A DNA stretch of 64,000 nucleotides from Ferrovibrio terrae_A (GCF_943372915.1 NZ_CALSAN010000004.1:144282-208281), one strand, 5' to 3'; positions 8,192-17,163 are shown, numbered from the stretch's first letter. Notes: a model not told the origin generated them from the letters alone. Numbers and translations are program-made.

Positions 8192-9148
8192 TTACGGGCG
8201 CTGGGCCGCCGCCTTGGCTTCGGCCTGCTCGGACGGCTGGCCGCGACGCAGGCGGTTTTCGCCCAGGAACAGCAGGATCGGCGCTGCGATGAAGATCGAG
8301 GACGAGGTCGCCAGCACGATACCGAACAGCAGCACCAGGGCGAATTCGCGCACCGCCTCGCCGCCGAACAACGCCAGCGGAATGGTCGACAGAAACACCG
8401 TCAGCGAGGTGTTGACCGTGCGGTTCAGGGTTTCGTTGATGCTCTTGTCGATCAGCTCGCGCAGCGGCAGGGTTTTGTACTTGCGCAGGTTCTCGCGCAC
8501 GCGGTCGTACACCACCACCTTGTCGTTGACCGAAAAGCCCATCACCGTCAGCACGGCGGCAATGGCGACCAGGTTGAACTGGATGTCAGTGATGACATAG
8601 AAGCCGACGGTTTTGGTGACATCGAGCACCAGTGTGGCAATGGCACCGATGCCGAACTGCCATTCAAAACGGAACCAGATGTAGACCAGCATGGCCAGCA
8701 GGGCGAGGCCCATGGCCAGCATGCCATCGCGGAACAGGCCTTCGGATACCGAGGCACCCACGGCTTCAACGCGGCGGATTTCGGTGCCGGGATAAGCCTG
8801 GGTCAGGGCGCCGCGCACCTTGTCAGCGGCCACCTGGGCGGCGCTGTCTTCAGTACCCTGCCGCTCCAGGCGGATCAGCACGTCATTCGGGCCGCCAAAC
8901 TGCTGCAACGCCGAATGGCCGAGATTGAGGTTGCCGATCAGGCTGCGCAAGGCCGGGAAATCGGCCGGCTGCTGCAGGCGGGCTTCGATCACGATGCCGC
9001 CCTTGAAGTCGATGCCGTAATTCAGGCCCGGATAGAAGAACAGGATCACCGACACGACAGACAGGAAAGCCGACATGGCGAGGCCGATCACGCGACCCTT
9101 CATGAAGGGATAGGCTGTGTTATCGGGAATCAGGCGGAGCTTGTACAT
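8192..9148 (-). CDS. secF: Protein translocase subunit SecF
   Basis: SecF pairs with SecD to use the proton gradient to drive late steps of Sec-dependent export. The 318-residue protein has six membrane segments and the family signatures GIDFKGG in the first periplasmic entry, then GFSVNDKVVVYDRVREN in the core and a C-terminal segment near the membrane. A strong AAGGAG site precedes the ATG. It starts 10 bases after the secD stop. Confidence 0.96.
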   Translation of the reverse strand: MYKLRLIPDNTAYPFMKGRVIGLAMSAFLSVVSVILFFYPGLNYGIDFKGGIVIEARLQQPADFPALRSLIGNLNLGHSALQQFGGPNDVLIRLERQGTEDSAAQVAADKVRGALTQAYPGTEIRRVEAVGASVSEGLFRDGMLAMGLALLAMLVYIWFRFEWQFGIGAIATLVLDVTKTVGFYVITDIQFNLVAIAAVLTVMGFSVNDKVVVYDRVRENLRKYKTLPLRELIDKSINETLNRTVNTSLTVFLSTIPLALFGGEAVREFALVLLFGIVLATSSSIFIAAPILLFLGENRLRRGQPSEQAEAKAAAQRP

Positions 9149-9158
9149 GCCCGTCTCC

Positions 9159-10769
9159 TTACACCGGCAGCAGGGTCGGCCGGCGCTGCCGCAGCCAGGT
9201 CACCATCATCAGGCGGACCAGTACGGTAGCGGTGAACATCGAGGTGAGAATGCCGATCGAGATGGTGACGGCAAAACCTTTCACCGTGCCAGAGCCCAGC
9301 GAATACAGCAGCGCCATCTTGATCAGCGTCGTGACATTGGCATCGAAGATGGTGCTGAAGGCACGGCTGAAGCCGGCCGACATGGCTGCCATCGGCGACT
9401 TGCCCAGCTTGGTCTCTTCACGGATGCGTTCGTTGATCAGCACGTTGGCATCCACCGACATGCCGAGCGTCAGCAGCAGGCCGGCGATGCCCGGCAGGGT
9501 CAGTGTTGCCTGTAGCAGCGACATGGCCGCCAGCGTCATCACCAGGTTGACTAGCAGCGCCACATCGGCGAACAGGCCGAACAGGCCATAAGCCAACACC
9601 ATGTAGAGCACCACCAGGACGGCGGCGACGGCAATCGAGATCAGACCGGCGCGGATCGAATCCTCGCCCAGATCGGGACCGACAGTGCGCTGTTCGACCA
9701 CCTTGAGCGGTGCCGGCAGGGCGCCGGCACGCAGCAGCACGGCAAGATCATTGGCGCCCGTGACGGTGAAATTGCCGCTGATCTGGCCCGAGCCGCCAAG
9801 GATGGGCTCGCGGATCACCGGGGCACTCAGCACCTTGTTGTCGAGCACGATGGCAAAGGGCTGGCCCACTGCCTGCTGGGTGATGTCGGCGAAGCGCTTG
9901 CCGCCGGCGGTGTCGAAGCGGAAATTCACAATCGGCTGGCCGCTGCGCTGGTCGTAGCCGGCCTGGGCATCAACCAGATTCTCACCCGCAACCTCAACCT
10001 TGCGCTTGACGACATAGCGCTCCTTGCCGCGGCCATTGCTCTCGCCTTCGAGAATTTCGGAGCCCGGCGGTGCCGGCGCGTTCGGATCGGCGCCGGTATC
10101 CACCATCCGGAACGTCAGCTTCGCGGTGGTGCCGACCAGATCGATCATGCGCTGCGGATTATCGATGCCCGGCAGCTGAACCAGAATATGCGTATTGCCC
10201 TGACGCTGGATGGTCGGCTCGGCCACACCGGTCTGGTCGATACGGCGCCGCACGATCTCGATGGACTGCGTCACGGCATTGCGCGCGCGCTCCTGCAACG
10301 CAGCTTCCGACAGTGTCATGCGCAACTGGCCATCGGGCGTGGCCGTCACATCCATATCGGTCTGGGCGCTGCCGAAACCGAGGCCTGCAGTGCTCTGCAC
10401 CGGCAGGGCCAGCTTGACCAGCAGCTGGCGGGCCTGTTCGGCCTGGGCCGGATCGCGCAGACGCAGCGTGACGCTGTTGGTGCCGGACACACCGAGATTG
10501 GTATAGCCGATGCGGGCGGTGCGCATTTCGTTGCGCGCGCCTTCAACCAGCGCTTCCAGCCGTTCGCGCAGCACAACCGACGTATCCACTTCGAACAGCA
10601 GATGCGCGCCGCCGCGCAGATCGAGGCCCAGGCTGATCTGGCGCTTGGGCAGCCAGTTGGGCCAGGTCGCAACGGTCGCTGCTGGGAAGAAGCTTGGAAT
10701 GCTGAAGACCACACTGACCAGGCAGGCCAGCGCGATCAGCGCAATCTTCCAGGGCGCAAAATACATCAT
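9159..10769 (-). CDS. secD: Protein translocase subunit SecD
   Basis: SecD (536 residues) is the larger half of the SecDF export motor. The N-terminal membrane segment is followed by the QISLGLDLRGGAHLLFEVD signature (about residues 44-62), a large periplasmic domain with the DQTGVAEPTIQRQG repeat, and five C-terminal membrane segments that include GMSVDANVLINERIREE. Length and order are normal. The start has two consecutive ATG codons; the first is used here. Confidence 0.96.
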   Translation of the reverse strand: MMYFAPWKIALIALACLVSVVFSIPSFFPAATVATWPNWLPKRQISLGLDLRGGAHLLFEVDTSVVLRERLEALVEGARNEMRTARIGYTNLGVSGTNSVTLRLRDPAQAEQARQLLVKLALPVQSTAGLGFGSAQTDMDVTATPDGQLRMTLSEAALQERARNAVTQSIEIVRRRIDQTGVAEPTIQRQGNTHILVQLPGIDNPQRMIDLVGTTAKLTFRMVDTGADPNAPAPPGSEILEGESNGRGKERYVVKRKVEVAGENLVDAQAGYDQRSGQPIVNFRFDTAGGKRFADITQQAVGQPFAIVLDNKVLSAPVIREPILGGSGQISGNFTVTGANDLAVLLRAGALPAPLKVVEQRTVGPDLGEDSIRAGLISIAVAAVLVVLYMVLAYGLFGLFADVALLVNLVMTLAAMSLLQATLTLPGIAGLLLTLGMSVDANVLINERIREETKLGKSPMAAMSAGFSRAFSTIFDANVTTLIKMALLYSLGSGTVKGFAVTISIGILTSMFTATVLVRLMMVTWLRQRRPTLLPV

Positions 10770-10852
10770 CGGCGTATCACATCTTCAGGCAGTCAAAACG
10801 GGCGGCGTCATGATGGCGCCGCCCGCAGTCATAGGCTGTCGTCCCCTGACGA

Positions 10853-11203
10853 TCAGCTGGCCTTGGCTTCGGCCTTGTCTTCGTCATCGACATCGCCGCC
10901 CTTCGAGCGGACTTCGCCGATGGTGCCCTTCAGCACCTTGACCTTAACGCCATCGGCGATCTCGATCTGCAGGATGCCGTCTTCCTGAACCTTGATGATC
11001 TTGCCGATGATGCCGCCAGCTGTGGTGACGATGTCGCCACGACGCACGGCTTCGATCATGGCCTTATGTTCCTTCATCTTCTTCTGCTGCGGACGGATCA
11101 GCAGGAAATAGAAAACGACGAAAATCAGGACCAGCGGCAGCAGCGAGGTCAGCATGTCGGTGGTGCCACCGGTCGCCTGCGCATAGGCCTCAGAAATCAG
11201 CAT
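10853..11203 (-). CDS. yajC: Preprotein translocase subunit YajC
   Basis: YajC is a small single-span partner of SecDF. The 116-residue product has one membrane helix (LPLVLIFVVFYFLLIRPQQKK), the conserved VTTAGGIIGKI block, and a charged C-terminus rich in Asp and Lys. The frame is open upstream, but the ATG at 11203 is preferred because a GGGAG ribosome site precedes it and the family starts there. It heads the yajC-secD-secF operon. Confidence 0.95.
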   Translation of the reverse strand: MLISEAYAQATGGTTDMLTSLLPLVLIFVVFYFLLIRPQQKKMKEHKAMIEAVRRGDIVTTAGGIIGKIIKVQEDGILQIEIADGVKVKVLKGTIGEVRSKGGDVDDEDKAEAKAS

Positions 11204-11264
11204 GAAATAGCTCCCTGTCGATGATTGGCCGCTGCGACGGCAGGCCGCGCGGCGCGAGAGCGGG

Positions 11265-11292
11265 ACTATAGCCGGGGATGCCCCAATTGCAA
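11265..11292 (-). promoter_or_regulatory. Promoter of the yajC-secDF operon
   Basis: TTGCAA (11287-11292) and TATAGT (11265-11270) on the minus strand are separated by 16 bases. They lie about 60 bases upstream of the yajC start. The match to the housekeeping consensus is good, but no start site is mapped. Confidence 0.55.
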
Positions 11293-11435
11293 GCATCGGG
11301 GGCGCGCAACTCCAGGCCGCGTGTGAGGAAAAATCGAGCAGGATCAATCATCTGCACGGGTGATGCAGACCCGCGGGGATAGCCGGGACACCCTCCCTGC
11401 CCTATAGTGCGCGCAGTCCCGTTCGGAGTTCGCTT

Positions 11436-11648
11436 ATGTATGTTTTGAGTATTGAAGGCATGACCTGCGAAGCTTGCAAACGGGCGATCAGCACTGCGAT
11501 CGGTCTCGCCGCCCCTGGCATCCCCTTCGAGGTCGACCTCGCCCGCAACCAGGTCCGTTTCAACGCCCTGCCGACGACAGCCCAGGCAACCGTGCGCAAT
11601 GCGATCCGCGATGCCGGTTACGGTATCCTGGAGACCGGCAGCCGCTAG
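11436..11648 (+). CDS. Small heavy-metal-associated (HMA) domain protein
   Basis: This 70-residue protein is a single ferredoxin-like HMA domain. The metal site is GMTCEAC at residues 8-14. The C-terminal strand ends DAGYGILETG, as in copper chaperones of the CopZ/Atx1 type. It probably carries Cu(I), but no copper ATPase or copper regulator is nearby. A GGAG site precedes the ATG, and TATAGT (11403-11408) is a likely -10. Its stop overlaps the convergent gene at CTAG. Confidence 0.8.
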   Translation: MYVLSIEGMTCEACKRAISTAIGLAAPGIPFEVDLARNQVRFNALPTTAQATVRNAIRDAGYGILETGSR

Positions 11649-12070
11649 TTCGGCAGCGCCCGCAGCCACCGCAGGGCAGCTTGCCGGTCGGCGAACAGGC
11701 GATGCGTGGAGCGCGTGAACAGAATGCTGACGGCCTTCACCACCAGCGCGAAAAATGGATCGGGGCTGATATAAGCCACGCGCGATGGCGTATCGCTTTT
11801 GCTGCCCCAATCAGCCATTTGGCTGAGTCCCTTGATGGCAGTCCAGTCGATACGGCCATGGAAATCCGATACGTCGACCAGGGTTGGCATTTCGGTGTGT
11901 ATCCAGCCGGCCGTGAAACCCTGCTGCATGGCCTGGTAGATTTTGCCGGTGTCAGGGGCACCGACCACCTCAATCAGCAGCAGGCCATCTTTGACACGGA
12001 TATCGACGTAATCAGCCCGGTCGCCCAGGCGAACCTCGGTCGTCGGAGTGGATAAATCCTGCGCCTGCAT
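11645..12070 (-). CDS. SpoIIAA/STAS-like domain protein
   Basis: This 141-residue soluble protein was not firmly identified. The strand-helix pattern DGLLLIEVVG, TLVDVSDFHGRIDW, RVAYISPDPFFALVV, then HRLFADRQAALRWLRAL, resembles the SpoIIAA-like (STAS-related) family, whose members usually end with a phrase such as F-x-x-x-x-x-A-x-x-W-L. Its function is unknown. There is no signal peptide or membrane segment. It is a single gene between the HMA gene and the tRNA, and its stop codon overlaps the HMA gene stop. Confidence 0.5.
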   Translation of the reverse strand: MQAQDLSTPTTEVRLGDRADYVDIRVKDGLLLIEVVGAPDTGKIYQAMQQGFTAGWIHTEMPTLVDVSDFHGRIDWTAIKGLSQMADWGSKSDTPSRVAYISPDPFFALVVKAVSILFTRSTHRLFADRQAALRWLRALPN

Positions 12071-12182
12071 TGCCCCTCCGAGTCCGCAGCGAACCGGCCG
12101 CAGGCAGTGGAGCGTCAGTATGGTTAATATTGTATTAGACGCATAGGTGGTGCTGCCGGAAAAACCGGGTTGCAGTGTGACA

Positions 12183-12214
12183 CCCCGGCTTTCCGGGGAG
12201 CGTGCCGCGGCACG
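12183..12214. repeat. Two small inverted repeats downstream of tRNA-Pro
   Basis: CCCCGG (12183-12188) pairs with CCGGGG (12193-12198) around a 4-base loop. Immediately beyond is a perfect 14-bp palindrome, CGTGCCGCGGCACG (12201-12214). Neither is followed by a T run. They may end or process the tRNA transcript, or be chance GC-rich structure. Confidence 0.4.
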
Positions 12215-12248
12215 AGCAGTCCTGGATGGATGAAATGCAGGAAAGAAA

Positions 12249-12325
12249 TGGTCGGACTGGCGGGATTTGAACCCACGACCCCTTGTCCCCCAGACAAGTG
12301 CGCTACCAGACTGCGCTACAGTCCG
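12249..12325 (-). tRNA. tRNA-Pro, anticodon GGG
   Basis: The 77-base gene folds as a complete cloverleaf: acceptor CGGACTG pairs with CAGTCCG, the discriminator is A, and the CCA end is encoded. The anticodon stem CTTGT/ACAAG encloses CTGGGGG, giving GGG for proline. The T loop is GGTTCAAATCC. The D arm TAGCGCAGTCTGGTAGCGCA is standard. Confidence 0.96.
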
Positions 12326-12378
12326 ACCGGGCTTTGCAAGGCGGCCGGGTAAGCAGGCGGCGTTGCGAAGCGGCGCGC

Positions 12379-12407
12379 ACTATAGCCACGCCCTCCCCCG
12401 GGCGCAA
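12379..12407 (-). promoter_or_regulatory. Likely promoter of tRNA-Pro
   Basis: TTGCGC (12402-12407) and TATAGT (12379-12384) on the minus strand are exactly 17 bases apart. They lie in the gap between merR and the tRNA, about 54 bases from the tRNA 5' end. The spacing and -10 are good; the -35 is one or two bases off. Confidence 0.5.
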
Positions 12408-12455
12408 CCACGCCAAAACCCTTGAAAATACTGGATCGTAGCGCGTTGGTGCCGG

Positions 12456-12941
12456 TCAGCGTTTCTGGCGGGCCACGATGTCGGCGTGGATGCCTTCCAG
12501 TTCCTTCAGGCAGCTTTTCAGTGCCTGCTTGAGACTGCCCATGTCATTCAGCAGGTCGAAGGGAATACCGATCTGGCGATCGGATGCCTGCGGTTTGGCT
12601 GCGGCCGGCGCCTGCGGTGTGCTTGCGTGGCTTGCCTTGCCCCGGGCGCGCACCGCCTTGGCTAGGCCACCCTCACGGAGGAGCTTTTGCACACCCTTGA
12701 TGGTGTAGCCCTGTTCATGCAGCAGGGCGCGGATTTCGGCCAGAAGGGCAATGTCCTCGCCGCGGTAATAGCGACGACCGCCATTGCGCTTTACCGGCCT
12801 GACCTGATGGAATTTCTTTTCCCAGAATCGCAACACATGCTGCGGCAGATCCAGCTGTTCGGCGACTTCGCCGATGGTGCGGAAGGCTGCGTCGGTTTTA
12901 CTTCTGGATAGTTTTTCCGGTGCTTCGGACTGAGTCGCCAT
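12456..12941 (-). CDS. MerR-family transcriptional regulator downstream of ihfA
   Basis: This 161-residue protein has an N-terminal winged helix: FRTIGEVAEQLDLPQHVLRFWEKKF, then the RRYYRGEDIALL wing and the helix EQGYTIKGVQKLLREG. A basic Ala/Lys linker and a short helical tail follow. There is no Cys metal site, so it is not a classic metal sensor. Its position right after ihfA is common in alphaproteobacteria, but its target is unknown. ATG at 12941 is preferred over a TTG three codons upstream. Confidence 0.85.
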   Translation of the reverse strand: MATQSEAPEKLSRSKTDAAFRTIGEVAEQLDLPQHVLRFWEKKFHQVRPVKRNGGRRYYRGEDIALLAEIRALLHEQGYTIKGVQKLLREGGLAKAVRARGKASHASTPQAPAAAKPQASDRQIGIPFDLLNDMGSLKQALKSCLKELEGIHADIVARQKR

Positions 12942-12971
12942 CAAACACAATCATACAGGAAAAACGGCAGC

Positions 12972-13301
12972 TTACGAACCGCTTTTAACCTGCTGCGACG
13001 CGACATGCATGCCGGCATTGATCTTTTCTTTCAGCACATGACTGGCGCGGAAAACCAGCACTTTGCGCGGATCAATCGGCACTTCTTGGCCGGTTTTGGG
13101 GTTGCGGCCCATGCGTCCGCCCTTGGAGCGCACCTGGAAGGTGCCGAAGGACGAGATCTTGACCATATGGTCGGCAATCAGGCTGTCGATGATTTCATTC
13201 AGCACGGTTTCCACCAGCTGGGCGGACTCGCTGCGCGAGAGGCCAACCTCCTGGTAGATCGCTTCGCTGAGTTGCGCCCGCGTCAGGGTATTCTCGCTCA
13301 T
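12972..13301 (-). CDS. ihfA: Integration host factor subunit alpha
   Basis: IHF-alpha (109 residues) pairs with IHF-beta to bend DNA. The family signature is clear: LTRAQLSEAIYQEVGLSR, then VKISSFGTFQVRSKGGRMGRNPKTG and FRASHVLKEKIN. An upstream TTG would add two residues, but ATG at 13301 has an AAGGGG site at good spacing. It lies in the rpmF-plsX-fabH-ihfA-merR run typical of this class of bacteria. Confidence 0.93.
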   Translation of the reverse strand: MSENTLTRAQLSEAIYQEVGLSRSESAQLVETVLNEIIDSLIADHMVKISSFGTFQVRSKGGRMGRNPKTGQEVPIDPRKVLVFRASHVLKEKINAGMHVASQQVKSGS

Positions 13302-13431
13302 CGCCAACGCCCCTTTTTCTAAATTTTATAGTGGCGACGCTAACTTAAGCCCAGGCGGTCGTCAACAAGACCTTGGGCGAATCGTACCCCCGAATCAGAG
13401 GGTTGGCTGGAATCGGGGTCTGAAACGGGCT

Positions 13432-14403
13432 TTACCAGCGCACCAGGGCGCTGCCCCAGGTAAAACCGCCGCCCATGGCCTCCAGAAGCACGACCTGGCC
13501 GGGCTTGATCCGGCCATCGGCGGTCGCTTCGGCCAGTGCCAGGGGCACGGACGCGGCCGAGGTGTTGCCATGGCGCTCGACGGTCAGAACCACCTTGTCG
13601 GTGCTCATGCCCAGCTTGCGGGCGGTACCGTCAATAATCCGTTTGTTGGCCTGGTGCGGCACCAGCCAGTCGATCTGGTCTGCGGTCATGTCGACCGCCG
13701 CCAGCGTTTCCTTCACCACGTCCGCCAGATTGACCACGGCATGGCGGAACACTTCCTTGCCCAGCATACGCAGTTTGCCGGTGGTCTGAGTGCTGGACGG
13801 GCCGCCGTCGACATAGAGCAGGTCGTGATGGCGACCATCCGAATGCAGATGGGTGGTTAGCACGCCCCGGTCCTCGATCGTGCCTTTGCCCTCCTGCGCC
13901 TGCAGCACAATCGCGCCGGCGCCATCGGCAAAGAGCACGCAGGTGGTGCGATCCGTCCAGTCGAGGATGCGCGAGAAGGTTTCGGCGCCGATCACCAGCG
14001 CGGTCTTGGCCTGGCCGGCCTTGATGAAGTTATCCGCGGTGGCGAGTGCATATATGAAACCCGAACAAACCGCCTGCACATCGAAGGCAAAGCCACGCGT
14101 CATCCCTAAGCCGGTCTGCACACGGCAGGCGGTGGCGGGAAAAGTCTCGTCCGGCGTGGCCGTGGCCAGCACGATGAGGTCGACATCGGCCGCCGTCAGC
14201 CCGGCATTGGCCAGTGCTGCCTGTGAAGCTTTCAGGGCAAGATCGGAAGTCAGTTCGCCATCGGCGGCAATGTGGCGCTGGCGGATGCCGCTGCGCTCGA
14301 TAATCCATTCATCGGATGTATCGACGATCTTGGCGAGATCGGCATTGGTCAGAATCCGCTCTGGCAGATAACTGCCACACCCCACCACAACCGAGCGAAT
14401 CAT
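13432..14403 (-). CDS. fabH: Beta-ketoacyl-ACP synthase III FabH
   Basis: FabH starts fatty acid synthesis by condensing acetyl-CoA with malonyl-ACP. The 323-residue thiolase-fold protein has the catalytic Cys in AVCSGFIYAL (about residue 113), the His in VPHQANKRI and the Asn in HGNTSAAS. The N-terminus (GCGSYLPERILTNADLA) and the TSDEWI block are standard. Its ATG overlaps the plsX stop by four bases (ATGA). Confidence 0.96.
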   Translation of the reverse strand: MIRSVVVGCGSYLPERILTNADLAKIVDTSDEWIIERSGIRQRHIAADGELTSDLALKASQAALANAGLTAADVDLIVLATATPDETFPATACRVQTGLGMTRGFAFDVQAVCSGFIYALATADNFIKAGQAKTALVIGAETFSRILDWTDRTTCVLFADGAGAIVLQAQEGKGTIEDRGVLTTHLHSDGRHHDLLYVDGGPSSTQTTGKLRMLGKEVFRHAVVNLADVVKETLAAVDMTADQIDWLVPHQANKRIIDGTARKLGMSTDKVVLTVERHGNTSAASVPLALAEATADGRIKPGQVVLLEAMGGGFTWGSALVRW

Positions 14404-15491
14404 CCAGCCCTCACACTCGACTCTTGTTCGTCCTCGGCTGCACTGCCATTCACCGGCTGCTTGACCAGTGATTCGGCGAAGGCGCCCGAGAAATCGGCCT
14501 TGATACGGTCGATCAGGCGATCCTGCGCCATATCGATGGCCAATTCCAGCGCCGAGGCGAAACCGACATCATCGGTCCCGCCGTGACTTTTTACAGTGAT
14601 GCCATTCAGACCGAGCAGCACGCCGCCGTTGTAAAAGCGTGGATCCATGCGATCGCGCAGCATAGCCAGGCCGGCGCTGGCAAACAGATAGCCGATCTTG
14701 GTGAAGATCGAGCGTTGAAACGCCGAGCGCAGCAGCGAAGACATCAGCTTCGCCGTACCCTCCACCGTCTTCAGCGCAATATTGCCAGTGAAACCATCGG
14801 TGACAATCACATCGACACTGCCGCCGCCGATATCGTTGCCTTCGACAAAGCCAACGAACTCGAAGGGCGGATTTTTGACGGCGCGCAGAATTTCCGCAGC
14901 GGCCTTCACTTCGTCATGGCCCTTCACGTCTTCAACGCCGACATTCAGCAGGCCCACGCGCGGACGATGCCGGCCGAGCGCCGAATGCGCCAGATTTGCG
15001 CCCATGACGGCGAACTGCACCAGATTCTTGGCGTCGCATTCGACATTGGCGCCAAGATCGAGAACAACCGTCTCGCCCTTCTGGGTCGGCAGGAAGGATG
15101 CGATGGCCGGGCGCTCGATGCCGGGCAAGGTGCGCAGCACGAATTTCGCCATCGCCATCAGCGCGCCGGTATTGCCCGACGACACCACCGCCTGTGCCTC
15201 GCCATTGGCGACGGCATCGATGGCCAGGCGCATGCTGGTGTTGCGCCCACGGCGCAGGGCCTGACTCGGCTTGTCGTCGCTGGCAACCTGCTCAGCGGTA
15301 TGCCTTAGTTCGCTGCGATCTTTCAGCGCCGGGAATTTGCGCAACAGGGGTTCGACCTGCGCGGCATCACCGAACAGGATGTACTTGACCTGCGGAAAAC
15401 GCGTGAGCAGTGCTGCGGCGCCCTTGATCACCGCGTCGGGGGCATGATCCCCGCCCATGGCGTCGAGCGCAATCGTCACGGCCGCGGTCAT
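14400..15491 (-). CDS. plsX: Phosphate acyltransferase PlsX
   Basis: PlsX makes acyl-phosphate from acyl-ACP for membrane phospholipid synthesis. The 363-residue protein starts with IALDAMGGDHAPDAVIKGA. It carries VVSSGNTGALMA and then DVIVTDGFTGNIALKTVEG, all typical. The C-terminal end after SLVKQPVNG is a short polar extension. It is coupled to fabH by a 4-base overlap and lies 41 bases after rpmF. Confidence 0.96.
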   Translation of the reverse strand: MTAAVTIALDAMGGDHAPDAVIKGAAALLTRFPQVKYILFGDAAQVEPLLRKFPALKDRSELRHTAEQVASDDKPSQALRRGRNTSMRLAIDAVANGEAQAVVSSGNTGALMAMAKFVLRTLPGIERPAIASFLPTQKGETVVLDLGANVECDAKNLVQFAVMGANLAHSALGRHRPRVGLLNVGVEDVKGHDEVKAAAEILRAVKNPPFEFVGFVEGNDIGGGSVDVIVTDGFTGNIALKTVEGTAKLMSSLLRSAFQRSIFTKIGYLFASAGLAMLRDRMDPRFYNGGVLLGLNGITVKSHGGTDDVGFASALELAIDMAQDRLIDRIKADFSGAFAESLVKQPVNGSAAEDEQESSVRAG

Positions 15492-15532
15492 CCCGTTGCC
15501 TACGATCGTTCAGTGCGAATGCCTGAGCGGGC

Positions 15533-15718
15533 TCAGGCGGCGGCCGTCTTCGCCACGACTTCGCGGCCGTCATAATGACCGCAGGCGCCACACACATGGT
15601 GAGGACGCTTCAGCTCACCGCAATTCGAGCATTCGACATGGGCGCTGGTCTTCAGCGCATCATGCGAACGGCCCTGATCGCGGCGGGACTTCGACTTCTT
15701 CTTCTTCGGAACGGCCAT
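15533..15718 (-). CDS. rpmF: 50S ribosomal protein L32
   Basis: L32 (61 residues) starts MAVPKKKKSKSRR and has the zinc-ribbon-like pair CSNCGELKRPHHVCGACGHY, with all four Cys present. It shares an operon with fatty acid genes, as in most proteobacteria. A promoter is visible in the 114-base gap upstream. Confidence 0.97.
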   Translation of the reverse strand: MAVPKKKKSKSRRDQGRSHDALKTSAHVECSNCGELKRPHHVCGACGHYDGREVVAKTAAA

Positions 15719-15792
15719 GACACATCTCTCTCACAATTCGCACGGTGCGGTTCGCGTAACGCGTTGTCCCGCCCCGGCTCAGAATCCCCGCC

Positions 15793-15821
15793 TATATACT
15801 CTCGGTGCGCCCGGGGGCCAA
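15793..15821 (-). promoter_or_regulatory. Promoter for rpmF-plsX-fabH-ihfA
   Basis: TTGGCC (15816-15821) and TATATA (15793-15798) on the minus strand are 17 bases apart, about 75 bases upstream of the rpmF start. This would give rpmF its own promoter in addition to any readthrough from yceD. Confidence 0.55.
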
Positions 15822-15832
15822 GCGCTTTCGCC

Positions 15833-16402
15833 TCAATCCTTTTTCGCCATCTTCAGCTTTGCCAGAGCGGCAAAGGGGCTGATTTTGGCATCCACTTCCA
15901 CATCCGGCTTGTAGCCGTCCGGCAGGCCTGCTTCGGGCTTGCGCGGATAGGGGTTCAGCCCCAGCGCCAGTTCCTCGGCCACCACCGCGCCCAGATCAAT
16001 CTGGCCCCCGACGATGGGGTCTGCCGGATCATCCGCTTCCGGATCGAGCCATTCCGCCTCATCCTCGGCCAGATCGGCCTTGGGGGTGACGGCGGTTTCC
16101 GGCGCGAAGTGCCGTACAACCGCTTCGCTTACAACCTCGCGCACCGGCTCCAGAGACGCTACGCAGGCCTGCTCTACCTCGGCCTCCAGGCTGCCGGTCA
16201 CCTGATACTGGCCGGCAACACCCCGATCCGGAAAGACCCGCAGATCAGCTTTCAGGGCCAATACGGCAAGGATACGCATCCGTCGGGCCAGGGCGACGCA
16301 GGTGGCCTGGTCGGCCTCCAGCTGCACATGCAACCCCTGGGGACCGATCCGGTCGACCTCGACGACATGGCTGAATTCCTTGCCAGGTTCGTCCTTCGAC
16401 AC
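15833..16402 (-). CDS. yceD: YceD/DUF177 family protein
   Basis: This 189-residue acidic protein matches the DUF177 (YceD) family, normally encoded just upstream of rpmF and linked to 23S rRNA accumulation. Visible blocks are EFSHVVEVDRIG near the start, a central beta region with a Cys (EAEVEQACVASL), and GGQIDLGAVVAEELALGLNPYPRKP near the end. The C-terminus KISPFAALAKLKMAKKD is typical. The frame opens further upstream, but a GTG at 16402 has a strong GAGGA site and aligns with the family start. An upstream ATG at 16429 is the alternative. Confidence 0.85.
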   Translation of the reverse strand: MSKDEPGKEFSHVVEVDRIGPQGLHVQLEADQATCVALARRMRILAVLALKADLRVFPDRGVAGQYQVTGSLEAEVEQACVASLEPVREVVSEAVVRHFAPETAVTPKADLAEDEAEWLDPEADDPADPIVGGQIDLGAVVAEELALGLNPYPRKPEAGLPDGYKPDVEVDAKISPFAALAKLKMAKKD

Positions 16403-16516
16403 GGCAAATTCCTCATGCAGCCTGCCCATCCGGGCCGTTTTGGCGGTCCGGCGGTCAAGGCGGCGGAACATAGGGGCAAGTGCCGCAGCGGTCAACCGCT
16501 GCAGGGGCAGATCCCG

Positions 16517-17065
16517 TCAGGCCGGCGGCGGCAGAAAATCCACGTTTCCGGCCAAAATACTGTCGTCCGGCTGCTGTGCCAGTCGCTGGTCGGTCATGCG
16601 CATGTAGGTCGCGACGGCCGCCAGTCCCGCTGCAGGGGGCTGACTCGTGCCATACAGGTTGCGAGTCAGGGCCTCTGCCAGAACGTGGTCATCCTCGGCA
16701 TTCAGGCCGGCCTCGTAGGCCTCGACCCTGCCGAAGAAGGCCTGGGCCATGACCTTGACCCGCTTGCTGACACCCAGATCGCCCACACCGATCTCGCGCA
16801 GGCTGTTGTCCATATCGGCAAATTGGAGATCGAACAGTTGCTGACTCAGCTCTTTCGCGGCCTCCGTACCGCTGCGGCGCAGCCGGCGCATGACCAGAAA
16901 GCTGTGCAGCACGATCATGTCGAAGCGACCGTCCAGGCTGTCGGGCACGCCATGGCGGCCATAGAAGGCCGGCTGCCGGGCCTGTGCCACGATCTGGCGA
17001 TACAGCATCACCGCCGCGGTCTCGTTCTGCTTTCCACTGAGATATGAGATAAGCCGATTAAGCAT
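16517..17065 (-). CDS. Ubiquinol-cytochrome c chaperone family protein (CBP3/UQCC1-like)
   Basis: This 182-residue protein carries the CBP3/UQCC1 pattern: LYRQIVAQARQPAFYGRHGVPDSLDGRFDMIVLHSFLVMRRL, then LFDLQFADMDNSLREIGVGDLGVSKRVKVMAQAFFGRV. The mitochondrial relatives help make and assemble cytochrome b of complex III. Placement just upstream of yceD and rpmF is common in alphaproteobacteria. It diverges from bamE across 98 bases. Confidence 0.88.
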   Translation of the reverse strand: MLNRLISYLSGKQNETAAVMLYRQIVAQARQPAFYGRHGVPDSLDGRFDMIVLHSFLVMRRLRRSGTEAAKELSQQLFDLQFADMDNSLREIGVGDLGVSKRVKVMAQAFFGRVEAYEAGLNAEDDHVLAEALTRNLYGTSQPPAAGLAAVATYMRMTDQRLAQQPDDSILAGNVDFLPPPA

Positions 17066-17163
17066 ATGCCTTTGCTTTATAAAAGCTGGTGTTTACTGCG
17101 GTCGGTTTGCGTTTCGGGGCGGGTGAAGATAATATGCGGCCCGCGTTATAGCGAGTCTTCCGC

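Noticed and set aside
12170..12352. Small open frame on + across tRNA-Pro
   Set aside because: The translation (GFEPTTPCPPDKCATRLRY) is the familiar false protein produced by reading a tRNA gene backward.
15575..17047. Open frame of 490 codons on + opposite rpmF, yceD and the UQCC1-like gene
   Set aside because: Three real genes on the minus strand with clear family matches cover the same region.
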